A stretch of DNA of 64,000 nucleotides. Origin: Pholiota molesta (Eukaryota > Basidiomycota > Agaricomycetes > Agaricales > Strophariaceae). This document shows, piece by piece, positions 1 to 11,869 of the stretch. Under the pieces are notes generated by a model that made no database searches, was not told where the DNA came from, and saw only the letters and a list, made by a program, of their open reading frames with translations. The translations under genes and the position numbers were made by a program. The stretch lies in contig JACGCK010000016.1 of the NCBI GenBank assembly GCA_014925825.1, positions 124,001-188,000 on the forward strand. The letters are read 5' to 3'. The first letter of the stretch is position 1. Each line of letters opens with the position of its first letter.

Positions 1-80
1 TGGTTGCAAGCAAAAAATCTATGGTTATCAATGGCATCTAATTACCTCGATCCGCGGAGACGAAGGAAAGAAGGTTTGGT

Positions 81-1190
81 TTATTTACGTCGGGCGAAGA
101 CATGAATATGGGCCAATCCTGGGACGCTTTGCAATCGCTATTACAAGGATTAGATTCGACTCCCACGGCTATAGAAGGGCAACTTACAGGAGGGTTGACA
201 AACCACGCAGTTTCCCACTCAGATTCCACCCACCGCGTTTTCACGTAACGGTTGACCTCTTTGCCAGCTCTTTCGATAAGAGCAGCTTCTGTGAGTGTGG
301 GAGGCGGAGATTTTATCATTTTATCAATGGTAATTCCCCACTCTGACAGAGCACCTAGCGAGGAAGCAATATTTGACGGCGAAGGCGGCGGCGAATCACT
401 TCCTGTGAATCCCCACAGCCCATCTTGATAGATCCTGGCTTTGATAGATTCATCAACAAGGTCTGGGTGATAAATGGGCACCTTCGTCCAAATTAAAGTA
501 TGTTCAATTTCTGCGGGGACTGCGGCACATCGTCGAGATTAGCTGGAAAAGGTCATATATTTGCGATTGTAGGCTCTCACCCGAGTATGGCCAGTCATTC
601 TGAATGATGCTGATATATTGTGACGGGGTTTCACACGAGAAGTAGGCAGGCGGATCTTGAGATGGTTTTGCGCCGGCTACGGAGGGACTTATTACAGGAA
701 AAAGTGGGTCAACTTCGAGGGAAGATTTGAGAAGCGATAAGGTGTCTGGTTCTCCCCACCGCAAGCGGTGATCTGTGAGGTAGTTCACTGAAATGCTGAA
801 TGAAAAGGGGCTGAGAACATATTTCTACTTTGGCTAATACATACCGATAGAACCATATTCTTGTTTTATTTTGAGCGCCCAAGTATCGTACCTTACTTGC
901 AGCTTTCGATCGCGCTTCAACATACCAAGGTCACTAAGGTAAAGATTTGCGCCAGTCAGAATAACTTGAGGAGTGACAGGCTATAACACTCACCCCGAAT
1001 TTATGAAAGTTTTCAGTTGATTCCATGTAAACTTGGCGGGGTAATGCACGAGTAGCTCCTCTTTTGTCGGGGGTCCAGTTCCAAGGGAAACTTCAGCCAC
1101 GGTGAGACTTGAAGACTGGCTGCTGGCGCCCGTGGTCGACACTTTCACCTCTGACTCCGCAAATAGCACGGACTGGTACGACGATTCCAT
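81..1190 (-). CDS. DUF3605-domain protein (function unknown)
   Basis: This five-exon gene encodes a protein of the fungal DUF3605 family, for which no function is established. The start is the ATG at 1190 (MESSYQSV). Introns are 934-993, 788-844, 520-580 and 138-187, all with GT-AG ends, and every join keeps the frame. Spliced, the protein shows the family's typical blocks: FTWNQLKTFI near residue 55, then IKQEYGSI and LRWGEP, then NDWPYSVPAEIEHTLIWTKV, and near the C-terminus WFVNPPRLQSVPGLAHIHVF. The last exon ends in ARRK and a stop at 81. No signal peptide or membrane segment is visible. It is divergent from the gene at 1650, with 459 bp between the start codons. The family assignment is strong because all motifs fall in order; the role is unknown. 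Confidence 0.85.
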
Positions 1191-1649
1191 TTAAAACGGT
1201 GTCGGAAGAGAGAACGACCTTTACTTTTTGGGTTTCGACAGTAAAGAAAGTAGCGGTTGATAATTGACACGTAGACTGGAATTCTAAACGACCTATTGAA
1301 GAGGTTGCAGCGTCGAAATCTAGAACGTGCTCCAAGTTTCCAAGTCTGTAGAGTTGGGAAAAGGTTCAGCCATCCATCCTAGTTATACTCGAGCCATGAA
1401 GGTACCCTATCGAGGCAAGGTGGTGAAAGTTGAATTTCGGAATGTTGAACGGCGACGTGGACTTGAAACGAACAGTCGGAAAAACCTAGTCTCTTGAAAC
1501 AGACCTTATAAATCAAATGATAGTCGATTGGAAAAACCCTGTATTCGTGGGTCTCGCTTGACCAAATTCCCATACAAGGAGTTCGGCTAATACGGTCCTT
1601 ACCATCATTCCACCACCAGCTTCAACGCATTTGATCTATCAAATTCTCC
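1191..1649. other. Divergent intergenic region
   Basis: This 459-bp stretch separates two divergent start codons. It has short open frames on the minus strand (1200-1573), but none joins convincingly to the DUF3605 gene or carries a motif. It presumably holds the promoters of both neighbours. Confidence 0.4.
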
Positions 1650-3020
1650 ATGTCAGCGCGAACAAACTCTGGAAGAGATGCGTATGGTGAAACTAGTCAT
1701 GGCCAACCGTCGCGACAAGCCCGAGGACGAGGATGGAGAAGGGGCTCTGCGACCGCCGTGGATTCGAAAGCTCGTACATCTAAACCGAATGTACCACGAC
1801 CATCAGCACGGGATGTATCAACACCACAGCGCCGAATGGATCTCATGGCATCCGTTAGTAGAAGTAGTGGTTTGGAAAAGGACGGTGATGAGTGCGTTCT
1901 ACGGGGTTTATCCGTGCTGGCTTGCATTAATCTGACTGCTCTGTAGCCTCAAAAACAGCGCCATCCAAGAGGAATACAGAGCCTTCATCCATGAAAAGGT
2001 CACCCTGATGCCCTACACACTGTTAACACCATATTGAAGACTTCTCCAGACCAGCGACATCATGGAAATGTTCATTCGACGCGCCTCGGAATCTGAAGAT
2101 GAACGGAGACAGAGGATAGACAAACAGGAGAATCTCTTGATCTTGTACAGTAAGTTGCACCCTTTTTCCTCGACAGGTAATCTTGCATACGCAATCTGCT
2201 CAGGAAAGTTACGAGAGGGTGTCAGCTCATCCTCACGCCAAGATGACTTTGCGTTGGAAGGTAAGCAAAAAATACGGTGGCAGCGTACCCAAAGAGTACT
2301 TTTCATTAAAACTTCACAGTATATCAAACATCTTTCTATTATTCTATCATATTCGAGTCTCCGAAGCAGACAACATCTATCATTTCTCATCTATTCCCTC
2401 CAAGACCTTCAAGCGACCTACGATCGAGCGACTTTACTTGGCCTTCTCCTTCCATCCACAGTGTTTTGGGCTCGCTACTGCACTATCTGGTCGCCTTCTA
2501 TCCATCTCAGAGCATGTATCATCAACATCTTGCCTCCATACCGGAGAGGTCGTTACCTAGAGAGTCTGAGGTTTCGTCTTGGTTGCTCTCCATTACTAAA
2601 TCACTGCGAAGGAGGGATTATGCTAGGTTTGCTATTCTCTCCCAAAAGGCCACCATCACCAAATTGCTTGAAGCCTCTCGCAACCAGACCAACTCTGTAG
2701 AAACACCATTGACAAACCTATCCTCATCGTCTAGAGATGATCTTGCTACGAAAGCAGTCTTATTTCTTGTGGACGCATTGAGAAAGAAAACCAGTAGCAC
2801 TTCGTGGGCAGTACTTCGTTCTGCTTACCGAGAGCTCTGGTGCGACCAGGCCTTTGCAGGCACTAAAACTTGGTTACGACGAACTTTGACCCTCGAGTCA
2901 GTGATTCCCGATAACACTAAATTTAGTATAGAGAATTGGCTAGAAGAAAAAGAATCCCTGGGGCATTTGAGGAGGAAAGATGGCACCGAAGATAGGTGGA
3001 TTGTTTGTAAAGCACGATAG
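1650..3020 (+). CDS. Conserved hypothetical protein, PCI-like C-terminus suspected
   Basis: I do not recognise this gene with confidence. Spliced exons give about 420 residues starting MSARTNSGRD. Proposed introns run from 1890 to 1946, from after HEK (about 1998) to 2052, from 2151 to 2204, and from 2262 to about 2320; all joins keep frame. The first 80 residues are Arg/Gly/Ser-rich and probably disordered. The rest is helical and charged: ENLLILYRKLREG, RQDDFALEVYQTSFYYSIIF, then SWLLSITKSLRRRDYARFA. The C-terminus resembles the winged-helix end of PCI proteins (SIENWLEEKESLGHLRRK, then RWIVCKAR). A link to the SAC3/THP3/PCI group is only an inference from this shape. The gene converges on RanGAP, with 134 bp between the stop codons. 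Confidence 0.7.
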
Positions 3021-3154
3021 TATGTAAATATGGAGATGGCAATGTAGAATGGTATATGTGATGTCTACTACACCTTGTTGTGTGGTATATTATGTACGGA
3101 TCGGAAAAAGATGGAAGGAGAGAACTGTAAGTAGCTCGATTGTAGGTGACCATA

Positions 3155-4425
3155 TCACCGGATTTCGACTTTGCTGAGAAGGTCGGCTAGATCGTCTGCG
3201 GAATCCTTTGGCTTTGGAGCTGCCGGAGCGGCTGCTTCTTTCGCTGCCGCTTCTTCTTCTGCTTTCGCCACTTCCTCTACCTCTTCTTCTTTCTCCAGCT
3301 CTTGCTCTTTCTTCTCCTCTGCCTCTGAATCCTCCTCCTCTTCATCAGATGCGAAGAGCTTTCCTCCTCTCTGCTTCAAGCTCAAGGAAATGTTCTCTAG
3401 GTGTTCATCATCTTCTTCAACATCGTTCCACTGTAACTCTAGACTCATTAGACTTTTAAGACCCTTGGAGATAGCGCCTGCGAGAACTGCGAATGTGGCA
3501 GTTTCGAGGTTATTATTTTGCAGTTGTAGCGTATGCAATTTGGAATTTGAACCTTCAGCCAAAGCTTCGATGAGAGCAGGGACTTCGCCATCGGAAGAAA
3601 GGACACAATCGGAAAGGTTGAGGGTATGGAGCTCAGGCCAAGACGCAAGAGCATCCGTCCAGGCCGCGACACCAGTTAGCTCTCCGTCGACAGTAAAAGT
3701 ATTGTCCTGCAGATCGATGTGTTGGATGTTGGGATTTTGGGCAAGGCCTTTCGCCAATGCAGTGATGCCCTCCATCCGAATACCGTTTTGAACCATGCGG
3801 ACTTCCTCCAGAGTGCCGTGAGCTGCAAAAGCCTCTGCCCAAAATGGCGCAGACCCATTCTCCAAGCGATTGCGGCCACAGATGACGACTCTGAGATTGG
3901 ACGTCTTTCCTTCCGCTTTGCTGAGCTTCGCAGATTCGAGCAGGGCGTTGGCGATGACTGTTCCTCCTGCGGGGCCCAGTCCGTTGTTGTTCAGCCTCAA
4001 GATCTGGAAGCTTCGGTTGTGCGTGAGGAACGGTACCATGGGCTCCACTGAACGCCCTCCGAATGCATTGTCGCTGAGATTGATCTCTATCAAGGACGTC
4101 TTATCTTTCAATGCATCGCATATTGAAGAGAGGGCTTGAGGGATTTCGGAGATCAGACGACCAGTGAAGATATCAGCGAAGTCGGCGACCTGGGTCATCG
4201 ATCAGTGGTGTGCAGGAAATTTCTGGAGTTTACGCACTTTGAGCACAGTAGTCTTGAGAGGAACTCTGCAAGAGCTTCAGAAGCTTCAACGCCAATCGTG
4301 TTTCCTCCGAAGTGAATCTCTTCGATGATGGTGGGATCGACATCTTTCAAATAAGGTTCAATGTCGGCGCGGGTGTCGAGTTTGAGACCTTTGCCATGAA
4401 GAGTGAAGATCGTCGATGAAGCCAT
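3155..4425 (-). CDS. RNA1: Ran GTPase-activating protein (RanGAP/RNA1)
   Basis: This is the cytoplasmic GTPase-activating protein for Ran, which keeps Ran-GDP high outside the nucleus and so gives direction to nuclear transport. Exon 1 (from ATG 4425) reads MASSTIFTLHGKGLKLDT and contains the first leucine-rich unit (IEEIHFGGNTIGVEA). One short intron, about 4190-4233, joins to VADFADIFTGRLISEIPQAL, the signature region just before the catalytic arginine loop of the family. About nine LRR units follow (LRLNNNGLGPAGG, VICGRNRLENGS, VRMVQNGIRMEG, HIDLQDNTF, LNLSDCVLS, LQLQNNNLE, LELQWNDVEE). The protein ends in the long Asp/Glu-rich tail seen in yeast RNA1. Length, about 410 residues, matches fungal RanGAP. 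The Ser-rich open frame on the opposite strand here is a shadow of the acidic tail. Confidence 0.95.
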
Positions 4426-4831
4426 GGCTAAAATGGGTCGCGTTATAAGGAGAGAACGGAGAGAACGAAGAGTAGCGTGAATAGGCGTGAATCAAGCTTG
4501 GAGTCACGGTTGGATTTTATCAAAATTCGACAAGTCAGATCTAGTGGCACGATCACATGACCCTATCATTCACCTGATGGGCGGGCGCCTATTTCATGTC
4601 AATGGAGATGAAGATTGAGATATCAAGTCCTGATACATTGAATACATTAAAATAAAAACTAAGAGTAAATAGAAATGTCCTTGTATAGATATAGAATCAA
4701 GAGCGACACTAAATTTATGATACATGAGACAAGGAGAGAGATAAGGCTACAAGGTTGTTACAAAGTTGGGAGCAGGTGCTAAGAAATAGTGAGTAAAAGT
4801 CATGACGAGGACGTACAGAGAAGAAGAACAA
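4426..4831. other. Intergenic region
   Basis: This short AT-rich spacer lies between the RanGAP start and the 3' end of the F-box gene. It presumably holds the RanGAP promoter. I see no gene or repeat in it. Confidence 0.4.
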
Positions 4832-6283
4832 TTATGAGGCTCTATAGCCAGGGAAGTACTGTATATCAAGACGATCGACGCAATAGAGTTTATTAGATGT
4901 GCGTGCACGCACAGAGCGCTTACCGGTGGAGCCAAATGATGGAATCTCTCGCATATATGGCTTCAAATTCACCACATGTTCTGGACTACGTGATCTCTTG
5001 ACGTGAATGCTTATGAGTCTCGGTAGGGAACGGGACATGGCTTGAATCATTCTCGAATTGTACCAACCGTGGCCGATGCATACGAAGCGCAGTGTAGGCG
5101 GTAGCGCATAAATATAGAAAAAGGACTTGAGACTAGGGAATGAGTGATGGGAACGCATCAGATCAACGAGGCGTAGAGTCGTTAGAGAAGGGGTGGAGAC
5201 GAGAGTGACGAAATGGGCCAATTCAAAAGGAATATCGGAACCATTGGATATGAGATATAGCGATTTCAGATGTGGAAGGACAATGTGCATCGTGACAGAG
5301 TCAGGAGGTGGTGGTAGTCGGGCGATCTGCCCTCGAGGGAAAAGAATGCGCAATTCGATTAACCTCGACGATACCGAAAGGATTGAAGTGACATCGTGGA
5401 CGGCTTGATATCCACTGGTGAATCCATGGTGTGTATAATCGAGGTATGTCAAGTTTGCAAATAACGATGGGGCCCACAATAGACGAATACCATCAACTGT
5501 TACTCGACGCAGACGAGGGGCGTATCCATCGAAAGGAACGAATTCTTGAATATCGTCATTGTGTCGGTAGACAAGAGATAACTCCTCCAGGGTATGAGCT
5601 GAAGTATTGCATCCAGCCAGAGCCGCCTTCCACAGGTAGGGTGAATATTCTGAGAAGTGAATGCGGAGGGAACGCCATTGGTGAATATATGGCTGGGCGA
5701 TCTGCATGTACCAGTTCACCGTGTATGGATTCAGATCTTGGGAACGTCGAATACCGGAGTGACCTTGCCTTGAAGATAATAGTTGAATATCCAGTGGATA
5801 GCTTGAGCCCGACGGACTCGCTCCCGCCACATACGATCTTGAGGCCGAGTGCGATACGACGCCAGAGAGAGCGAGTCTGCAGTGCGATTTGCCGCCAATC
5901 TCTGCAAACATGAGAAATCGTCACAGGAAAGAAGGTGTCTGCCTCCGAGCCACTCTCGAAGATGAGACATAAAATCTCGACAGGGAGTTCGTTAATGGGA
6001 TGGATGTTAAAATCGTCATGATTGATCGTAGCGTTGGGTCGTAGTTGTCGGGGACGGCCTATAGCTCTATGTCCTGTGGGAACAGGAAATTGGTGTGGTT
6101 GGTTTAATGAGGTGGTTACAACTTGAGATTTCGTGAAGCTAATGGCCGAGACTAAGGGATTGAGAACATCTTTGATTGGATGACTACTTACAAAGAACAC
6201 GATAACGTTGACAAAACAGTTGCCAAAGACTGTGTGAATGCATTGCCGCGTCGCTGCTTTCGACTACGAAATGGCGGTAACAT
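4832..6283 (-). CDS. F-box protein with degenerate LRR region, frame broken mid-gene
   Basis: This is a substrate-recognition subunit candidate for an SCF ubiquitin ligase, of the large expanded F-box class of mushrooms. The F-box lies about 5870-6000: INELPVEILCLIFESGSE, then SHVCRDWRQIALQTRSLWRRIAL. The C-terminal half is leucine-rich (LTYLDYTHHGF, LVSTPSLTTLRLVDLMRS). Between about 5780 and 5835 the protein-like reading passes through all three frames with no usable intron. Each step equals one missing base, so the gene is either broken or mis-sequenced there. The N-terminus is unresolved; an upstream exon may start at ATG 6283, with a GTAAGT donor near 6192. A possible last intron with donor GTAAGC near 4922 would move the stop to about 4842. 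The F-box is clear, but the exon model is approximate. Confidence 0.75.
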
Positions 6284-7304
6284 GAGTTATTGCATTAGGA
6301 AGGGAATGAGCAAGACAAATGTGTAGTCGCTTTGAGATTGCATAGACGCTTTATATCGAGGCCGAAACAGGTATCATGTTGGCGCTGGAATGCTACATTA
6401 CCCGAGATATCGGAGAAAGTGGAAGTCGGAGAACCACGTCCAGGGTTCACCGAAAGGTAACCGTAGAGCCGTGTCAGCTTTCCAAGTACAACTGGACAAC
6501 AAAGACAAAGGGGCTCCGCCACTGTCATCGACGTGTGTACAGCGCAATGTGAGACAACTCCATTTCATCGATTTGCGTAAATGAAGCAACAGTGAAAAGA
6601 GTCGAGTCAGTTACAGCCAGAAAGACAATTAAAGGCCTTGCGCATGAGTTCCGGAAAGCAACCAATCATTCCAGGTGGCGGTGCGGAAGAGACCTGAAAT
6701 GGTCGGCGTCGACTCGGCGACATTTGCAAAGCGGTAAAGCAGCCTAAAGTGGCTCTATGTGTGCTGATTCATCAATATCGTTTTGGGTGCGATACAAGGG
6801 TTTGATAAGGGTTTTCAATCTGAAAGCATGAATAATCTGAGAAGCTCTGAGAAGAGCACTGAGCATCATATTTCATGCTTTCAGCCTTGTGTGTACACAA
6901 CATTATAGCGATATTTGGCAGCCATTCTACCCAATTGGGGGGTTACATATTGTCTTTAATCGGCTCAATAATCGCTAGTAGCCAGCTGACCGTCCTTATT
7001 TGCAACGTTTAATTGAGATTCAATCGTCAGTTCAACATCATGAGCTTCTTGCTGGAAAGATCCACTAAATAAGTTGGATAAAACACTTCCGGACATTTTT
7101 CGATGCCGTGTATATGGCATATAGCGACTGTGGCTGTGCGTATGCGCGACTCGGACGCGACGCGCACATTACCAGTGATTACGTCATCCACTTCCCTCGC
7201 AATCAGGTCAACGTGACTTCACCTCGACCTCAACAGCACGTCCTGCGACCGTACTGCGTATCTCAGGGAACGCAACAGCTTCTTTATATCTTGAATACAG
7301 CTCT
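6284..7304. other. Intergenic region between divergent genes
   Basis: About 1 kb separates the F-box gene and the Prp24/SART3 gene. Only short open frames on both strands are present, none with recognisable motifs or consistent codon structure. I see no repeat or RNA gene. The promoters of both genes should lie here. Confidence 0.4.
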
Positions 7305-10300
7305 ATGGACGAATCGGAGTCGTTGGATGCTCTTGCCAATATCCTCACAGCTGTGGCTGAAAAACCCTATGATGTCTCCATCCACGGCCAACACATTCGG
7401 TTGGCTCAGTCTCTGGAAGGAATGGAAAGCGAAGTTCAGTCGGCTATGGAGATGATGGTGCAGCTAGTAGCTGCTGGAGATGAGGTGTGGCTACCGCTTC
7501 TTACAGCGAAGGAGCAGGCAGTCGACTTAGAGACGGAAGAAGGTGTCCAAGAATTATTGGAGATGTATGCCCGTGCCGAAAACGATTACCTGTGTAAGTC
7601 CGTTCTCTTTGTTTATTCATTGTACTGAAGTCATAATTAGCCATTCCCATTCTTCAGAAGCATTTAAAGTTCCTCGTAGAACGGCATGCGCTTTATGCTT
7701 CCGCAGAACAAGTAAAGCCTGAAGGTCTAGGAGAGGTCTTTAGCACAGCTTGGACAAGAGAAGCGATCAACAATGTTGTAAAGAAAGGAGTTGGCCACCT
7801 CACAGAGGTAAATTTGCATGCAGACTCATGCGCATCATACTTATTATTCTTCCAGAGTTTCAAACTTTGGGATGTGCAAAGAGACTGGGAAATGGAGATG
7901 CTAGAGGCATCACCCAAATCCGAGAGGTACGACCCCATTCTTAAGTGTTCACACATTATACTAATCATATGTTTAGACCTGCGCTGGTGAATATGTTCAA
8001 AATTTCCTTTAACGCGTCTTCAGCAACCTCATCCAAGTATACACCATTTATCGTAGCTTGACAATTTTAACTCAATACCTTTACAGATATCGAAGAAAGC
8101 TTCCAGACGTATTCTTCTTTCACCACAAACTATCTGCCACCACAAGAGTATGAATCAATTCTTATTTCAGCTTCCAAAGTCCGGGGCCAGAGCATACGGA
8201 ACTTTGATCGTAGGGAACGATTGGAAACGAACATCGTAATATTTTTGTTGCCTATTGTCCTCAGAAGTTCTTATATATTAACATTACTAGACCAACTCGG
8301 GAGGTTCTCTCGAAGCATACCACCAATACATTGGATATGAACGCCGAGCAAAATATCCTGATATCTTTGTTACCCGCGGAGTTCATGAACGAGCGATCTC
8401 TGAAGCAGCGAAAAGACGATTTTCAGGAGAACCCGGCTCAGAAGAAGCATTAAGAGTATTCTGGACAAGCTATCTTGATGCTCTGGTGAGTTGAGTTGTA
8501 TCCTATTCCACTCGATAGTTATTGAGTGTGTGTAGCGGATTTTGGACGTGGACGAGGAACAACAATTGGAAGTTTATCGCAGGGCCGTAAGGAGTGTTCC
8601 TGGCTCGGGAGAGGCCTGGGCACGATATATCCGATTTCTGGTGAGTAAAAGGTTCAACAGTATACTCATGATCCTGAAGCTGAAGGCTGTCTGTCAAGGA
8701 ACATTTCGATGAACCACCCGAAAATCTGGAAACAATACTGGTAAATATTTATATTTTTGCACCATCCTTTTCTCATTCCATGTTCGCCAGAATTTATGAC
8801 CGTGCTCTGAAGCCAAACTTGTTCAATCAGACATCGAACAACTTGCGCCTCTTGTTCTTGCTCGAGCTGGTTATGAGAAGCGCCGACTAGAGGCAGGCAA
8901 CGGCGGTATGTCCTTGATCCGCACATAGTCACTCTTGCTAAATCACAACCTTGTTAGATGAAGATACTCTACCAACATTGGTCGCCGTGCTAGAAAATGG
9001 CATTGCATTGGCTTATCAAGGTGCAAGGCTCCATCTTCCTTTCTTGAGCCCACGTCTAACGTACCTCGAACATTTAGCTTCTAAGTCTATTGACCCTAAA
9101 GTCCGCCTCGAGAAGTTCTTGGCCCCATTGTAAATATCCTATCTTCTCTCCGTTGTGCCTCATGCATCAGTTGGCTAATCATCGATATCATTAGTATGAA
9201 AGCGCGAGTCTCATTGATAATGTATTTGAAATATGGAAAGCTGCTGCAAAGCACTCGAAATCCAGTTATCAAGTCTGGTTGAACTATACCGATGCCCTCA
9301 TGTACGTTTCGTGAATTATTCTTGGCAAATTCATCTACTTACTGGTGATGTAGAAAGCATCAAAGATTTGAAGAAGCACGTCAAGTATTCCTAGATGTTC
9401 ATAGCAAACAACTTGATTGGCCAGAGGCGCTTTGGGAGGCCTGGTTAACTTTCGAACATGTTCATGGGTCTGTCGAAGAGATTGAGACTGCCCTGGATAA
9501 AATTGAGAGTGCTCAATATCAAACCAACATGAGGAGGGCGAAGGTGAATCCAGGTCATATAATGGCAATTTGCATGTACTCATCGTCGTTGTGCAGGAGG
9601 CCGCGAACGCTAACGCTGTATATGAAGCCACCCAAGCCGCTACTACAACGCCGATGGACGTATCAGTTCCAGAAACCGCTGTACCAACCATTCCGGCGTC
9701 GACTGTACCGAAGCGCCCATGCAAGTGGATCAACCAGGTCCAGAACGCGGAACCAAGCGAAGCATGGAAGAAGAGCTGCCGTCGGAAGGGCACAAAAAAC
9801 CAAGGATTGGTTGGTCCTTTTGCTATATTGCATAAATGAGGTTACTAATGTATTTTTATATTCAGAACAAAAACCGCCTCCACTCAAAAGGTTGGCATTA
9901 AGCCATATTCTAGTGATGATGTGTCAATGAACTGATTCGATTCCTTTGTAGAGACCGAGAAAATTCGACTGTATTTGTTGCCGATCTCCCTCAAGGTGTC
10001 ACCGATGACGATCTTAAAAATATGTTCAAAGATGTGAGCTCTGAACCAGTCTGTCTCATGAACGCTCTCAATTCAATTTCGTAAGTGCGGCAATGTGCGA
10101 GAGGTCAAAATCACACAACTATCTCAGGCTCTGGTGGCAACTGTGGAGTTCTTTGACAGAGTGAGCGCGGCCGTTATCTCCGAGCTCCTATTCTAATGCA
10201 TCGAAAATAGGACAGTGTGCCCGCAGCTTTGACGAAGGACAAAAAGCGATTGCGTGACCAGGAGATCTCGGTGCATCTAGCTTGGAGATCAACCCTCTAT

Positions 10301-11624
10301 GTTACCAACTTTCCAGAGTCAGCAGATGACGCATTCATGCGAGACTTATTTGGCAAGGTGTGTAAATATCATCACTCCAGTTTGCCTTGATATAATTGGT
10401 ACACTGCTCAATAGTACGGGACTATCTTCGATGTCCGATGGCCAAGTAAGAAATTCAAAACTACGCGCCGATTCTGCTACGTCCAATTTACTTTGCCAGT
10501 TGGTATCTATCTTTTTGAAAGTGTTTTTATCTATTAATGTTGCATTTGTAGGAAGCGGCACAAAAATCTCTTGAACTTCATGGGCGCGAACTGGAACCTA
10601 ATCTTCCTCTCAATGTTTATATATCCAACCCAGAACGCAGAAAGGAACGGACGGATCAGGATGCCAATGAGAGAGAAGTCTATGTTGCTGGCCTAAGTAG
10701 GTTTACCACCAAAGCCGACCTAGAAAAATTGTTCGCCACGGTATGGTCTCCTTTTTGTGCTATTTTGAGTGTGCTGAGCATGCAATCTTTTCTAGTATGG
10801 CCCTGTGAAGGATGTAAGAATAGCCTTGGAAGATAATGGACATGCCAAGGGTTTCGCCTTTGTTGAATTTGAAGATCCGGTTCGTTTTTCCCTTCTCTTA
10901 ATGCAATTACATCTCATGGCGTATATTGTGCTGCATGTAGAAAGATGCACAGAGTGCTTTAGCGGCCAACAACCACGAGCTCAAAAAAAGGAGGATAGCG
11001 GTAACTCTCGCTGATCCCCGTGTAAGAGCCCGTCACAAGTTAATTTCTACAATTTCTTCAAACCTAAATCTTCAGCTGACTTCTCACAAGGTCAGAGATT
11101 GGTTTAAGCCGAGTGGCGGAGGCGCGTAATCGGTCCGTTCGTATCAAGAATCTTCCAGCTGCCACACAAGAAGGCCTGTTGCAGCAAGTGCTGGAAAAGA
11201 TCATTCCTGTCAAGCGGCTCGAAGTCTTTATTGACAAGCAGGAGGCCGTTGTTGAATTGGAAAATCCCGCGGTATGTCTCTTCCCTCTTGACTGGGCATG
11301 TACTCACTATTATCCTTCGATTAGGACGCAGGTCGACTGCTGCTCCGCACGGAGCCAATTGTCTTTGGTGGCAATACCCTCGAACTAAGCGAAGACGTAC
11401 CCACCTTACGGTCGTCCGGAGCTCCCCATAAAAGTGAAGGTTCTACGCTTTTTAAACCAAGACGACTTGGTCCGTCGAAACCAAAAGCCGGCTTAGGATT
11501 CAAAAAGGCCGGAAACCTCGGGCGACCAGATACAGTGTCGTCTGTACCATCAACGTCGACTGTGGCATCCTCCTCCAAAGGTAAAGGTCAGGACGATTTC
11601 CGTAAGATGCTTGAGAAGAAGTAG
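7305..11624 (+). CDS. SART3: U4/U6 snRNP recycling factor, Prp24/SART3 type
   Basis: This many-exon gene encodes a U4/U6 di-snRNP assembly factor, which reanneals U4 and U6 snRNAs after splicing. The start ATG at 7305 gives MDESESLDALANILTAV. The N-terminal half carries HAT-type helical repeats, seen in fragments such as FKLWDVQRDWEMEML, AVRSVPGSGEAWARYIRFL-like, YQVWLNYTDAL and EALWEAWLTFEHVHG. From about 9950 there are four RRM-like units: STVFVADLPQGV, then STLYVTNFPESADD, then REVYVAGLSRFT with GFAFVEFEDP, and a last RSVRIKNLPAAT. The end, DDFRKMLEKK (about 11590-11624), is the Lsm-interaction motif that binds the U6 Lsm ring. HAT plus RRMs plus this tail is the metazoan SART3 layout; yeast Prp24 lacks the HAT part. 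One frame break, equal to one missing base, lies near 9719 in the linker. Confidence 0.93.
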
Positions 11625-11869
11625 AGTATTTCTCTGTAGTAGTACTGCTACTGTAGTACCTCATGCTGGAATTTCAATTGCGTCATTTCGTCCTGGATTG
11701 TCACGTGATATTCCATTTAAGGTAAGCTTAAATTACTATCATTGATCAATATATCAATGAACCTGGGGTTGGGGATTGTATCTCGACTATAACTCAGTAT
11801 AACCCTCGCACCTCTGCAGCAGCTAATTACACGAGGTTCAATGAAGACCTGCTCTACACAACCTTAGAC

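Noticed and set aside
3171..3791. Ser/Ala-rich plus-strand open frame opposite RanGAP
   Set aside because: It is an antisense shadow of the acidic tail and LRR codons of RanGAP.
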